Source of the DNA: Chromera velia
Taxonomy: Eukaryota > Sar > Chromeraceae
NCBI GenBank assembly: GCA_018398765.1
Contig: JAHBMJ010001836.1
Span: forward strand, 3,007 to 25,509
Direction: 5' to 3'
DNA length: 22,503 nt
Under the pieces are notes generated by a model, which did no database searches, had not been told where the DNA came from, and saw only the letters and a program-made list of their open reading frames with translations. A program made the translations under genes and the position numbers. Numbering within the stretch: the stretch's first letter is position 1; each line of letters opens with the position of its first letter. Below are positions 8,694 to 19,522 of this stretch, one piece after another.

Positions 8694-11600
8694 TAGAAGA
8701 AAATAAATTAGATCGGTCAGGCATAAACAATCCAATCAAAGACAGTGACAGGAGTTAATCGATATTTCGTTTCCCCCCGTTGTCAAAAACGTATCAAGTC
8801 GATCAACATAAGCCGACATGAGCGGGGAAGAGACAGACCATCACTTTTGAAAGTCCAACAGGCGCACAAACGTGCCCCGCACGGATCTGTATGGATTCAG
8901 GTCGATTCCAGGAGGGTGTTCATGCAGGTCGGTCCCAATGGAGTTCTTCATGAAGCTCGATCCCAAAGAGTCTTAAGGAAATCATTAATAAAGAGAGGGA
9001 AAAGAAAATTTAGTAGACATACAAAGACAAATTTTCAAGGCTTTGAGAGGACCTGAGAGATAGATAGAAAGCCAAGTCAGGAGACAGACACATGACGTTT
9101 GATCACAGAGGAAAGTAGAGATAGTGAAAGTTACATAGGAAAGACAGAAAAGAGGTAGACAAAGACGTAGAAACCAGCTAAGCAAACTTGCACTTCTTTC
9201 TCTTTCGAAAGACAAAAATGCTACAAGGTAGGGACAGTCCCCGGATAGAGACGGAAAGAAAGAATAAAAGGTAAGACAAATGCTTTTGCACAACCAACAG
9301 ATAAAGGCGGATCACAAAGCAATACAAAAAGAAACTCATCACATCCAGATATACAAAGAATGCAGCTATAGACATAAACAGAGAGACAATCGTGCAAAAA
9401 GAAAATGAAACGTTTATGAAATCAATTTGCTGCCAGACACGTTGTTACATGATAGAGGAGATACAAATATAGATCTAATCATTATGACTCATCTGAAGAC
9501 ATTCTTTTTCTTATTCACTAAGCAGATCGATAGATAGAGAGAACCACCATTACAAAAAAAGAGATGGGATGAACACACTTACAAATTGAAAGAAAAAGGG
9601 ATGCGAAACAAAACGATTTGTAAATCGAAGAGAAATACACACACACTTATGATATCATATTATGAACGACAAAATACAAAGACTCGTACTTGCTTGCGCA
9701 CTCGCTAAAAATAGAGACGCTTCTTCTACATATCCCCCCCCCTCTCACTACCAAATGCTGCAATCAGACAAAACACAGAAGCGAGAGCAACCAAAGAAGA
9801 ACGGTAAATAAAACGATCAAAGGGAAAAGAACTACTCTATTCCTCCCCGGCATTCTTAACGACTCGCTTTGTGGAGAAGTCACTGCAGTTTTGTCCAAAA
9901 TAATTAAAGAAACAGTTCCAAAAGAGACAAGCTGAAGGATTGAAGAGAAAAAGATAAAGACAAAACAGGTCTTCACTCGTGACAGACAGGGAGACGGACA
10001 TACTTATGAGACTCGTATTAGCAACACAAACGACTCATTAGGCCGCCCCTTTCTCTCGATCGCTGCCAATGGCGGCACCCAGAAACGGAATGACAAGGGC
10101 AATCAAAGAAGAACGGAAGAAAACGAATAAGCTGAAAAGAAATCTAGAAAAGAAACACATTCCTCTTCCTAGTTCCTCTCCCCCCTCACTTTTGATTGTA
10201 AAGTCTTCTGAAAAGATAACACACTCCGTGAAAGAGAAAACACAGTGAAAGAAGGAAAGAAAATTTTGATCCATTTCTGTTCGAATCTCGTTCTTTCTGA
10301 CTATCTCCCTTCGGACCTTTCTTGAATCTGCAATCGTAGAGATGAATTAAAAAGAGAAAGTGAAGAAAAGAAAGAGAGAAGGCACAAGGAGAAGGCCTCT
10401 CTGTTTGCTCGTGCTCTCAGCCACACAAGGTAGAAAAAAAAAAACACAACGAAGATAAAACATATTAGGAGAGAAGAATTTGTAAATTTGAATGCGTCTC
10501 CGCCAGTGTGTATACAGGCTTTGCGTATGTATATCTGTATATGAGAAGACAGAAGAAGAAAAGACCATAGACAGACTGGAAGTCTCAGACGGGTGTATAT
10601 AGGCTTTGACTTTCTTTTGACTTGCGGGGCAGGACAACAAAAATATATGATGCAAGACAATATGTATGTGAGGATGTGGTAGATACCGAACGGTTACCCT
10701 CATTAATCGTCATGCATCAGGATTCTTGCACATTCTTCTCTTTTCAACCTGCCCACTGACTCTCTACCAGGCCTTGTCGGTACAGTACAATTGTTGAAAA
10801 GGGAATTCCTTTTCGCCCATCCTTTCAAGGATCTTGCCTTTATAGCCTTGGGAGGCACAGCGTACATAAGCAGGCGGAAGAGTGCAAAGAATATTCTGTT
10901 TTCTAATTCTTTGTCAGTTCGATCCCCTCTATCTACGAGCTTCTTCTCTGTGAAAGGACCCAATAACCCTTCCCAATCATTATGCAGACAAGAGAAAGTG
11001 GAATAGGTAAACGCAGCGATAAGTTTGATATTGCATCAGGAAGAACGTATGGATATAGATCGCCCCGTGATAGCTAGACTCTCCCCCACTACCATTCAAG
11101 TCATTTCCCATAAGACCTTCCTGTACTGAGTGGAGGCAAGAGAAAGCAAAAGTTGCAGCGCAAATACTAATATGGTTATGTCATCACGTGGACAGCACAT
11201 GTCTGAGACTCACGACATGTCTTCCTTTCCCCAACATGTGCTTTCCCTAATATGCACACACCGCCAGAGAGACAAAAGAACAAATAGTGGAAGGAGATGG
11301 CAAAACGCGTAAACATGCCAACAGGTCCTAGAATTCTCATTTCCCGTTTCTTATTCTGCAACGACATCCGATCTCTTAAAATTTCGCAACTCAGTGCTTT
11401 AAAATTCCTGCACCCATTCTTTCCTCCATCAATCTGAAGAGAGAAAGGAAAGAACAAATCAGAGGAAACAGGTGAAAAAAGAAGAGATGATAGAGAAAAG
11501 GAACAAATATGGAAGAGGACTGAACAGCCACACTCATTCTGTGGCAGGGCAGGAACTTCGTGCCTCGTCTCTCCAAAGCAGTACATCTTGGGAAGTCTCT

Positions 11601-12607
11601 CTATCTGGGTGGGCTTTCCATCTCTCTATACTATGGGCCGGCGGCCTTGTACCGCTGTTCTGGCTCACCAGTCTCTTCTCGGGATCATCAGACCGGACAA
11701 ACAGAGACAAGCGTAAGGCTGGTACTCATATAAGACGCTCATGCAAGATAGATTGTCCTAAGACAGAAAGCAGACAGGTACGTCCTCTTCTGCCTCTTCC
11801 CCCCCCCCTGTCTCTTCATGAAAACCTTTGATACATTCACTTTTAAATTTTCCCCGCTTTTAAAACCACCGGAAAGGAAAAAAATCATGCAGAGACCAGA
11901 AGAGACAGTAAAGAAGAAGGCAGAAACAAAAGTGAACTCTCACCCCCCTCCCTTTTTTTCTCCTTCTCTTCAAATGTATTACCCCACATGCACGTTCACA
12001 TTCAGAAAGAAAGATGAGACAGAGAGAGAGAAAGTGAAAGCACGGACAAAAGATTTAAGACGACAGAGTCCAAAGAGATGAAAGAAGAAAGGAGGTGTCA
12101 CTCTCTCTACTCAGTTATTCTGCCGTCGCCGCATCATATGAAAAACGAGTGAGACTTCAGACTGGGCTGTCAGTGACCGAGAGAAAAGTGAAACCATGCA
12201 TAGAGCACCGAGTACAGCTTGAATCGCGCAATATCCGGCAATGTTGATCCGTTCTGGTGCTGCACTTAGCTGTCAGTTACAGAGGATTTTCCAAACAAGC
12301 AACTTCTGGAAATACGCGAAAGATGAAGAGGGAACAGCATTGAAGATGGGAGATAAAAGCAAAAGAAGTTCAACAGCAAAGCTCATATATTTCTGAAAGA
12401 CCCCATTTCCTGACTACCCACAGACAGAACAAAAAAGACAGGAATAGAAAGACCCCATTCACCCAAAGAAAGGAAAGAACGGTCGCCCCTTTTTCCACAA
12501 GTTCCTTTCTGTCTCTCTGTGCCCATCACGTACATCTTTTCCTCAGAGACGCGCCGGGCCACAGAAAACGAAGACGGCCAAAGGTAGAAACACACTAGAT
12601 GGAGTAA
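8694..12607. other. 3.9-kb purine-skewed region, no gene supported
   Basis: The + strand is visibly rich in A and G (repeated GACAGA, AAGAAAG and GAGAGA words) over nearly the whole stretch, so the - strand yields Phe/Ser/Leu-rich frames that look spurious. No frame on either strand resembles a known protein and no splice-joined series was found. A motif CAA(T/C)CAAAGAAGAACGG appears near 9788 and 10100, hinting at a very old duplication with a spacing of about 310 bp. It could be intron or UTR of a host gene, or decayed repeat. Confidence 0.45.
8898..8978. repeat. Degenerate 26-28 bp minisatellite, three units
   Basis: Three successive units start CAGGTCGATTCCAGG, CAGGTCGGTCCCAATGG and AAGCTCGATCCCAAAG; the first two end in TTCATG. 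Similarity is partial. Confidence 0.45.
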
Positions 12608-12782
12608 CCCAGGCCCCATGGTGATTTTAAACATGTTCAAAATCAACAAAATTCGTTCAGATCCGCGCATGCGAAATTGAACGATGGTCAAATCCAACAG
12701 CATGTGCAGATGTGCGTCTGACCTGTTCAAAATCTCTTCTGAATCTGAACTGTTCAGAATCATTGCAACGTCTCTCGATCGA
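12608..12782 (+). repeat. Left terminal inverted repeat with subterminal motifs
   Basis: CCCAGGCCCCATGGTGATTT opens the end. A 24-bp near-palindrome lies at 12622-12645 with one mismatch. TTCA(G/A)A-type motifs follow (GTTCAAAATC, CGTTCAGATCC, GGTCAAATCC, TGTTCAGAATC), as expected for transposase-binding subterminal repeats. The match to the right end carries small deletions past about 12700. Confidence 0.75.
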
Positions 12783-13005
12783 TTCATTGATCAATCATCA
12801 TAGCGATCGATCGATCGAAATATGCAAGATTGAGAAAGCCAACAGAAGGTGTATAGCAAAGCTTCTTAACAGTTGGTTGAAGTTTAAGATCTCCAGTACG
12901 GGTCTGAAAGAAAACGTAGAAGCTTTCAATGAAAGGGAGGCTGTCGCAAAAAAGCCGCCACTAACAACTCGTTTCTAGTTCGCATCCAAAGATGTAACGT
13001 GGTAA

Positions 13006-14681
13006 GCAGAGTCTTGGCTCAGTGAGTTCATTCCCGTGCCGCAAGTCACTGAAGGCATTTCTATCAGCAATGTAGTTTCCAATCCTTTGTTCAAAGATGG
13101 GACTGTCGAAGGCGCTGGCCCTCGTGAAGAATCGGTCCCGTACTTTTCTTTGAAAAGAAGTCTGCAGCTTCTTGCCAAGTTCAAGTCCTTTAGGCAGCAG
13201 CTGCAGTCCTATTTCGATTTCAAAAGAGACTTTTTAGAAAAATGTTTGGAGAACTTTGGTACCAGAGACTTTCTGTACCAGAATGGACTGTGTGGCCGCG
13301 GATATCAAGCCGACGAACGGCTGTTCCGACATCCGTCCTCTGTGCCAGTCTTGAAGTACAGTGACGGTGTGGATCCAAATCCGGGCTTCGTCCAGGACGT
13401 CGTTGACAACTACTACTCCTATGTGTCAGTGCTTGACCTGTGCCATCTTGAGAACAGGTTCTCATTTCGAAATATTTTTCTATACTCTATTGTCGTGAAT
13501 GAACAGGTGCAAGCAGGGGCGAACCAGGACATCAGCCATCGCTGGCAGAAGGAAATTGCAGAGCTGGTGGCGGGTTTGTCTCTGAAGGCGGGGGAAGGGG
13601 CTGATGCAAGCGATGAACTGATTGTGGTTCCGTACTTTGGAAAGGTTTTGGGAGATTGGCCTGCTGTTGCTAAAGACAGCTGCTACAAAGGACACGCTAC
13701 ATCAAAGTTCTGTCAGCGTTGCGCCGCCCTGTACTTACAAGAAATCCTGACTGCAGGGGGTGTTATGAAGAAAAAGAATGAGCTTTCTCAGGAACAGAAG
13801 AGAGAGTTAAAGAAAAAGGCTTACTGTTTTTCGAAGAGGGAGCCGATCGATCACAAAGCGTGGCACAGACTGTTTGATTTTGCAGAGAGAAACAACTTTC
13901 GGGAACCTGTGCAGGTTGCGGACCTCACAGATGAGCAGTTGAAGGGGCTGGGCGGATTGGGAAAACCGGACTGGTGGGAGACAGGAAAGTTTGGCACGGC
14001 ATTAAAGGTCTGTCTCCCTTCTATCGATGGGAGACTCCCGTTGACGTTCGTTTTTCTGTCGTACGACACTGCCCTTTAGATCTTCTTCATGCAATAGATA
14101 ACAACCTTGCAAAGCGGTACGCTTCAAAGGTTGTGGTCCGTTTGCAGCACCTTCTGGGAGGGGGCAAGCAGACGCTGGCAAGACTGTGTGCATTCATTCA
14201 GGCACACTGCCCTCCTGAAGATCGATCCCCTGGTCTGGTTTTTAAAGCACAAGCCGCTGGGGTGCACAAGGAGCTGCGTCTCCGAGGGGGGCAGGCAAAA
14301 GCCGTCGTTCATGCTCTCCGAGAGATTTTTCGGCCGGGAAGCCCTTTTTTTGAAGAGATCTGGGGTAAGCAAAACAAAGAGCGTTTCGATGATAGTCTTG
14401 TCTCTGCATTTCTCCACTTCATGAAGTGGTACAACCTAGTGTCTTTTAAGACACTGTCCGAGGCGGAAGTTCAGAAAATTGAAGAGATCGTGCAGGCGTG
14501 GCTGCCGTTGCATGCCGAGCGATTCGACGCTCATCCATATGACCATATGCCTGTGCACTTTGGTGAGGACATCAGAGAGCATGGCCCAATTGCGTCGTTA
14601 CGGTACCGTTTGTATCAATTAGAGTTGTACAACGGTATAAGCAAGGCAGCATGGCGAGCTAAGAGGTACACCGGTTCCTAA
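13006..14681 (+). CDS. TNP2-like transposase (CACTA/EnSpm superfamily), frameshifted
   Basis: Two overlapping frames form one protein: the first runs to about 13990, the second from about 13980 to the TAA at 14679. Matching TNP2 features in order are YSDGVDPNPG (13357-13386, candidate first catalytic Asp), LGDWPA (13648-13665, compare GD-x-PA in TNP2) followed by a Gly/Cys segment KGHATSKFCQRCA, then HGIKGLSPF and HCPLDLLHAIDNNLAKR (about 14064-14115; TNP2 has P-x-D-x-MH). The shift between frames is a single event just before the codons for HGIKG. The 5' end is unclear: no ATG in frame; the frame continues upstream to about 12661 if TAG 12976 and TAA 13003 are read through. If TAA is sense, it would run on to TGA 14787-14789 through AT repeat. 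It would bind the element ends and catalyse excision and insertion in the nucleus. Confidence 0.7.
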
Positions 14682-14699
14682 ACCGCTTTGAATAAAGCA

Positions 14700-15180
14700 A
14701 TGCTGATAGTGATTTTTATAGTAATTTTCATAGTGGTTTTCCTAGTAGTTTTCATAGTAATTTTCATAGTGGTTTTCATAGGCCTATGATTTTGATAGTG
14801 AGTTTCCTGTGACATTCTATCTCGATGTCCTTTCGCCCACGACCGTGCCCCCGCTTGGCTCTGCGTTTAATTCGTTGAATGAGTTTCTTATGATTCATTG
14901 ATTTCCTAGGTCTTCCCCTATAATAATTTTTACTAGAATTTTTGTAGTGAGTTTCCTATGATTGATTGATTTCCTAGGCCTTCCTCTATAGTAATTTTTA
15001 TAGTGATTTTTATAATGATTTTTATAGTGATTTTCATAGTGTATGAGATATAAGATTTTATCTCTGTATTTATCTCTATAGAGATTTTCATACTTGTTTT
15101 CATAGTGATTTTTATAGTGATTTTTTTAATGAATTGTTTGACCGTACATAATATAAAATTATATAAGAATCTTTTCATCT
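14700..15180. repeat. AT-rich degenerate satellite between the two transposon genes
   Basis: Made of variants of TTTTCATAGTG(A/G), 11-13 bp apart, at 14705-14800 and 14990-15130. Between them a 68-bp unit occurs twice: GAGTTTCTTATGATTCATTG at 14881 and GAGTTTCCTATGATTGATTG at 14949. The block separates the 3' ends of the two convergent genes. Confidence 0.75.
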
Positions 15181-15188
15181 CTCTTAAT

Positions 15189-15364
15189 CAATCTCTTCAA
15201 TCAATTTATCACTTGACCCCTTTTATCTCTTCATCATTGGGGCCTCCGCCTTCTCCCCCCTCCCCTCTGCAGCTTGCAATCTCTTCAATCAATCCATTAC
15301 TTGACCCCTTCCATCTCTTTGTCTCTGGAGCCTCCCCCTTCTCCTCCCCCCCCTCTGCAGCGCA
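15189..15364. repeat. 88-bp tandem duplication at the 3' end of ORF2
   Basis: CAATCTCTTCAATCAAT starts at 15189 and again at 15277, and the similarity continues through CTTGACCCC to CCCCTCTGCAGC. The period of 88 is not a multiple of three, so the last ~29 codons and the TGA stop of ORF2 are read from a shifted second unit. The C-terminus may therefore differ from that of the ancestral gene. Confidence 0.75.
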
Positions 15365-17537
15365 TTCGCATTTGTAATGGTCCGCCTTCTGGTAGGAAGC
15401 AGAGCATTCATCACCACATACTGCTGAATGGATACACAGCTGCATTAAGAACAGTGGAAGGAAGACCGCAAAGTCAGGGTCCTCAAGGCCTGACCATATG
15501 ATCTGAAGGTCGCTCCACCTCCCCTCTCTCGAGTAGAGTCGAGTCGAGTAGAGCTTTCCTTCAAGCCACCCCTTTTCTTTTAAATAAGACACAGAGAATT
15601 TTTTTTTGCCCTTCAACACAGAAGCCAGTTCTTCCACTGCCTTTTCTATTTCCTCTTTTCTTCCCTCTCCCACCTCCTTTCTGCCGTGGTGCGCGTTGGT
15701 GGAGAAACAAGCGGCATCAATAATTGTATCGAAAACAAAAGGAAAAGCGGTGTCAGGGCTGTCTACAGAAAATCTCTGCAGCCACTCTGCTGCAGAGAGA
15801 GAAGCCGAGGCCTCCTCCTCCTCCTTTGCTCTTGCGGCCTCTCTCTCTGCCTACTCTTTTTACTTTGCCTGTTTTTCCTCTCTGTTCTTTGTTGCTTTCT
15901 CTTTTGCAACTGTGCCTTAAAAATTTACAAGCTCCCCCACCCACCCTGTTGATGTCTTCAACAGACATCCTATTGCACGATCCCCCCCCTCCTCCATGAC
16001 AAGCTGCCACTCCAAAGCTTTGCCAAGCTGGGTGCTCTCGATCTCCTTCTCTATGGCCTGTTTCACTGCCTTGAGTCTGTCCACACATCGGTGCGTCTTC
16101 TTCGGCCCCTTTGGCTTCTTTGCTGGAGCGGGAGCAGGCACTGCAGAGGCACGCCTTTTCCCCTGAGCTGGTGGGGAGGGAGGAGCTATAGGTGGGGAGG
16201 GAGCCTTTGCAGGTGCCTGCTGACTTCCAAACAGGGCGGGAGCCTTTAGAGGAGAAAGCAGGGCGGCAGCCTTCGGAGGAGGAGGAGGAGGAGGCGGGGC
16301 AGGAGCCTTCGAAGGTGCCTGCTGTCTCTCAAACAGGGTGGGAGCCTTCGGAGGTGCCTGCTGACTCTCAGGTGGGGCGGGAGCCTTCGGAGGTGCCTGC
16401 TGACTCTCAGGCGGGGCGGGAGCCTTTGGAGGAGGAGGAGGGGGGGCGGGAGCCTTCGCAGGCGCCTGCTGACTCTCAGGCGGGGCGGGAGCCTTTGGAG
16501 GAGGAGGAGGAGGCAGGGCGGGAGCCTTTACTGGGGGGGGAGCTTTCAGAAGTACAGGGGGAGGCGGAGCTACAGGCGCACAGGGAGGCTCAGCCTCTTC
16601 AGGCCCCAATGGCAGGGGAGGGTGCGGCATGGGAGGGTCCGTCTCAGGGGACTCCATGATCCCCTCCTCGAGATCATCCTGCACTAACGGGTGCTGCACC
16701 CCCTCCTCTAAGACTTTTTCATCCTGGCCAGGTGGGGGTGCGCGAGGCAAGCTTTTACAGATGCGTTGCAGCGCTTTATCTATAAGTAGCAAGTGCTGCA
16801 AGTGCTATGGAACCTGAACCTGTTATCCTGCAGCGCCGGCGGCGATGGAAGCTTCTTTGGGTTTTGGACTAGGTTTTGGACGGGGCTTCGCACGGCTTTT
16901 TTTGGGCAGAGCTTTAGGAGGTGTCTTTGGGCCGTTGGGGGCGGATGAGGAGGCTGAAGGGGCTGAGGGGGCTGGGACGATGGGGGCCGATGAGGAAGCT
17001 GAGGAGGCTGACTCAGCGGGGGCGTTCTCAGGCTTCTATCCATCAAGAGGAACAACGACTCCCTCAACAAGTGGAACCCACCAGGTTGGCTCCTGCTTGA
17101 AGCGTTTGTAAAAAATGTTGTGGATATCTTTGACCTGGCTCCGGTTTGTTGGTAAAAAGGGACTCTTGAAGCGGGCCATCTTATCAGTGAGGGAGCGGAT
17201 AATGGCATACTAAGCAGCCTTTGCCGGATGCTTCTTTGTCGGACCCGGCTCCCACATGTCTGTCTCTTTGACTACCTCTAGCGACCGCTCCCCTTTCCTC
17301 CTATGGGTATTCCATAAAACAACGTGGGCGCTAATAAGGAACTCGCGGTCCCTGTCAAGAGGCGCCAGGACGGAAGATTGGAGACCTGCACCGCCTCACT
17401 CCCACATCTGGATCCGCTGGCATGCTGAAAGGAGAAAAGCCTGCACACAAGCAGAAAGAGAGAGAGAGAGAGAGAGAAAGAGAGAGGTTCAATTCCATAG
17501 CTTCGTGTGTGTGAGTGAATGAGTGAGTGAGAGAGTG

Positions 17538-17586
<49 letters not shown>

Positions 17587-17665
17587 GGAGGGAGAGAGAG
17601 ACAAAGAGAGGGAGGGAGAGAGAGAGAGAGAGAGAAGATTGACTGCCTCCTCCCAAGGGATCATC

Positions 17666-17710
<45 letters not shown>

Positions 17711-17734
17711 GACTGCCTCCCCCCAAAGGATCAT

Positions 17735-17770
<36 letters not shown>

Positions 17771-18399
17771 GGCTGGAGACTGACCGGAATAAAAGCCCAA
17801 ATCCAAAGGGCTTTTGTTGAGATCTCTTCAGAAGATCCCGTGTGGCGCAAAGTCCCAGTGTCCCTATCGAGATGCTGTATCTCGATGATGTATGCGAGTT
17901 CTTTTCTGGAAAGGGCAGCCTTATCTTTGACGTTAAATCGATCTCAAAGTTTGGCCTCCAAAAACTCTTCTTCATACAGCAAGTCAGAGAATTGATACAG
18001 AACGTCTGCAGGAGGAGGAACAAGATGTCGTGAAGCACCGGCAGGCAGAGATCGGGAGCCTTTCAAATTGAGAGCTATAGATGTTTCTTGATTGATTATC
18101 TGGGAGAGCATTTTCTCAACCGCGTTGTGAGCAGCCACAATATGAGAAGCGTAATACGTAGCATCAGCTGCGAAAAACGTCGTCGCCTCCTGCCTAAGGG
18201 TTGCCCCAACAGTTCTCGCAAAGTCAAAAATTACTTCTAAGTGGCCATTAGCCACTGGTAAAATGGTCTTCCATTCGTCTGTGTCAAGGAGAATAAACAC
18301 CTAACTCTCGACCAGTCCTTCGAATGACTGCCCTGAGCATTTTGAGAACTCGAAAGAAGCGAGGAGCTTCTGGCGAAAAATTGTAGCAACTGCCTCCAT
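15209..18399 (-). CDS. Transposon ORF2, proline/alanine-rich protein of unknown function (element 1)
   Basis: Proposed exon 1 is 18399-17769 from an ATG; exon 2 is 17385-15209 ending in TGA, about 935 codons in all. The intron holds the GA/CT microsatellites; its borders (donor GTCTCT, acceptor GGTGCAG) are inferred from phase and from the matching copy. N-terminal part: globular, with LLDTDEWKTILPVANGHLEV. Exon 2 opens with a basic/aromatic segment (RFKQEPTWWVPLVEG), then a Ser/Ala/Pro/Lys stretch like a histone tail, tandem KAPAPPESQQAP repeats, a charged coiled-coil-like part around AEREAARAKEEEEAS, and a Cys-rich end (CIHSAVCGDECSASYQK). In-frame TAG/TAA at 18301, 17210, 17036, 16823, 16805, 15917, 15860 and 15851 and one TGA at 17944. 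I recognise no family. An accessory transposition protein comparable to TNPA is possible but unproven. Confidence 0.58.
16170..16560 (-). repeat. Coding tandem repeat, KAPAPPESQQAP units
   Basis: About seven degenerate units of 10-14 residues with alternating polyproline runs and PESQQAP segments. Units differ in order between the two transposon copies, as in a coding VNTR, but the frame is kept. Confidence 0.75.
17456..17767. repeat. (GA)n microsatellites in the ORF2 intron, element 1
   Basis: (GA)n tracts at about 17456-17486, 17530-17637, 17671-17707 and 17737-17767. Between the last three lies a duplicated 28-30 bp unit (ATTGACTGCCTCC..AAGGATCATCG) that is present once in the other copy. 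On the gene's sense strand the tracts are CT, leading to the acceptor TTTCTGCTTGTGTGCAG. Confidence 0.85.
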
Positions 18400-18539
18400 A
18401 TCGATCGATCAAGACTATAGCTGTTGCGCAATCAACTGAAGCAAACTGATCGATCAAAATTAAGCACTTGAGGGGACGTATATGGTCAACACGGTTGAAA
18501 CGAGTGCAGAACCTGGTGGTGGGATCTGAACAGGTCTGT

Positions 18540-18724
18540 GTGTCTGACCAGTTCAGAATCAAAAGTGTGGTGATTTTGAACATATTCAAATGCACATCTG
18601 CATATGTTTTTTTTTGTATCTGAACATTTTTTTATTGTATTTGACCATCGTTCAATTTCGTATGCGCGGGTCTGAATGAATTTTGTTGATTTTGAACATG
18701 TTCAAAATCACCTTGGGACCTGGG
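18540..18724 (-). repeat. Right terminal inverted repeat of element 1
   Basis: Reverse complement of the left end: CCCAGGTCCCAAGGTGATTT read from 18724. It contains a perfect 24-bp palindrome at 18687-18710 centred on GAACATGTTC and a series of TTCA(G/A)A motifs. A/T runs near 18606-18640 are missing from the left end. Confidence 0.78.
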
Positions 18725-19522
18725 AAAGGTTAGACAAGACTTGGCCGAGCCGGTTTTATTGCGTACAGAGCCGAATAATTTTGCACTATATGTAATAGAC
18801 GGTAGACTGGCGCCCTACTACATGCTGTGGCACCTTACACATATGGCCTGCCCACGCGTGTGCATGACGCGGTGCGCGATCATGGCGCCGACACCGCATC
18901 ACTGCTGTTTACTAGCATTTCTTTAACATCTTTCAGACCCCTAAAGTATACAATTAATTGCAATAAATTGCTGAGGGCTAGATGCCAGCAAGCAATTATT
19001 GCTTCCAATTAATTGCAATAATTGTAATTGCAGTAATTGCTTCCCATGCACTGCTTATCCGTACACGCCGCCGTCGTTGCGCCAAATTGATCTACATGTA
19101 TACCCGCGTCGCCTGCCGCGCCGCCACACTGCATCCGCACGTCACGAAGCGAGAATTGATTTCCGTTACCTCGCATCGTCAGTTGATCGTAGTTGATCGA
19201 TTGAAGTGCTCCAGAGACTGATTTACTGCAGAGGCCTTCCTCTGTCAGTTCTTACTCTCTAGCGATGCTGAACGCTAGTGCTGAACGATCATCTATATCG
19301 TCAGACTCGGCTAGTAAAAGTAGGAGCTCCGCCTGCTTTGAGCAAGCAGGTTGTATACTTATAGCCTGTAATCTATTTCAACAGCGTTAAGCGACCACTA
19401 GCTATGAAAGAAGGGATTAAGAAAGAAGAGCTCCACTCTGCTCCTCTCCTCGAATCTCTTAATTGCGGTTAACAGAGCTGTGCTTCTGAAAGTTTTTCTC
19501 TCTGTGTTTTTTTACTTCCCTT
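18725..19522. other. Spacer between the two inverted transposon copies, no gene seen
   Basis: No frame longer than about 80 codons and nothing recognisable. It holds one AT-rich palindromic cluster and a GC-rich patch around 18840-18900 with CGCG/GCGC words. If the two copies inserted independently this is ordinary flanking DNA. Confidence 0.5.
18951..19042. repeat. Cluster of CAATTAATTGCAAT-type palindromic words
   Basis: CAATTAATTGCAATAAATTG at 18951, GCAATTATTGC near 18992, CAATTAATTGCAATAATTG near 19007 and GTAATTGCAGTAATTGC near 19024. The words are self-complementary and could fold into several hairpins. Confidence 0.6.

Larger units (their letters stand above)
12608..18724. mobile_element. 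6.1-kb CACTA/EnSpm-like DNA transposon with two convergent genes
   Basis: Inverted ends begin CCCAGG(C/T)CCCA at 12608 and, on the other strand, at 18724. The first 95 bp or so match closely and weaker similarity continues to about 180 bp. Inside the left end lies a TNP2-like transposase on +; inside the right end lies ORF2 on -; they converge on an AT-rich repeat block. The terminal CACTA sequence itself is absent, and a clean target-site duplication is not visible (GAGTAA left, AAAGGT right), so the exact terminal base is approximate. Assignment to the CACTA group rests on the transposase. Known plant CACTA elements usually carry their genes on the same strand, so the convergent layout is unusual. 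Confidence 0.68.

Noticed and set aside
10270-10310. TGTTCGAATCTCG resembling a tRNA B box
   Set aside because: No paired T stem, acceptor stem or A box at proper distance on either strand.
16192-16659. 155-codon + strand frame with GREP..VPADSQ repeats, and its counterpart at 21567-21890 on the other strand
   Set aside because: Antisense shadow of the KAPAPPESQQAP coding repeat; the sense frame continues into conserved non-repeat sequence, this one does not.
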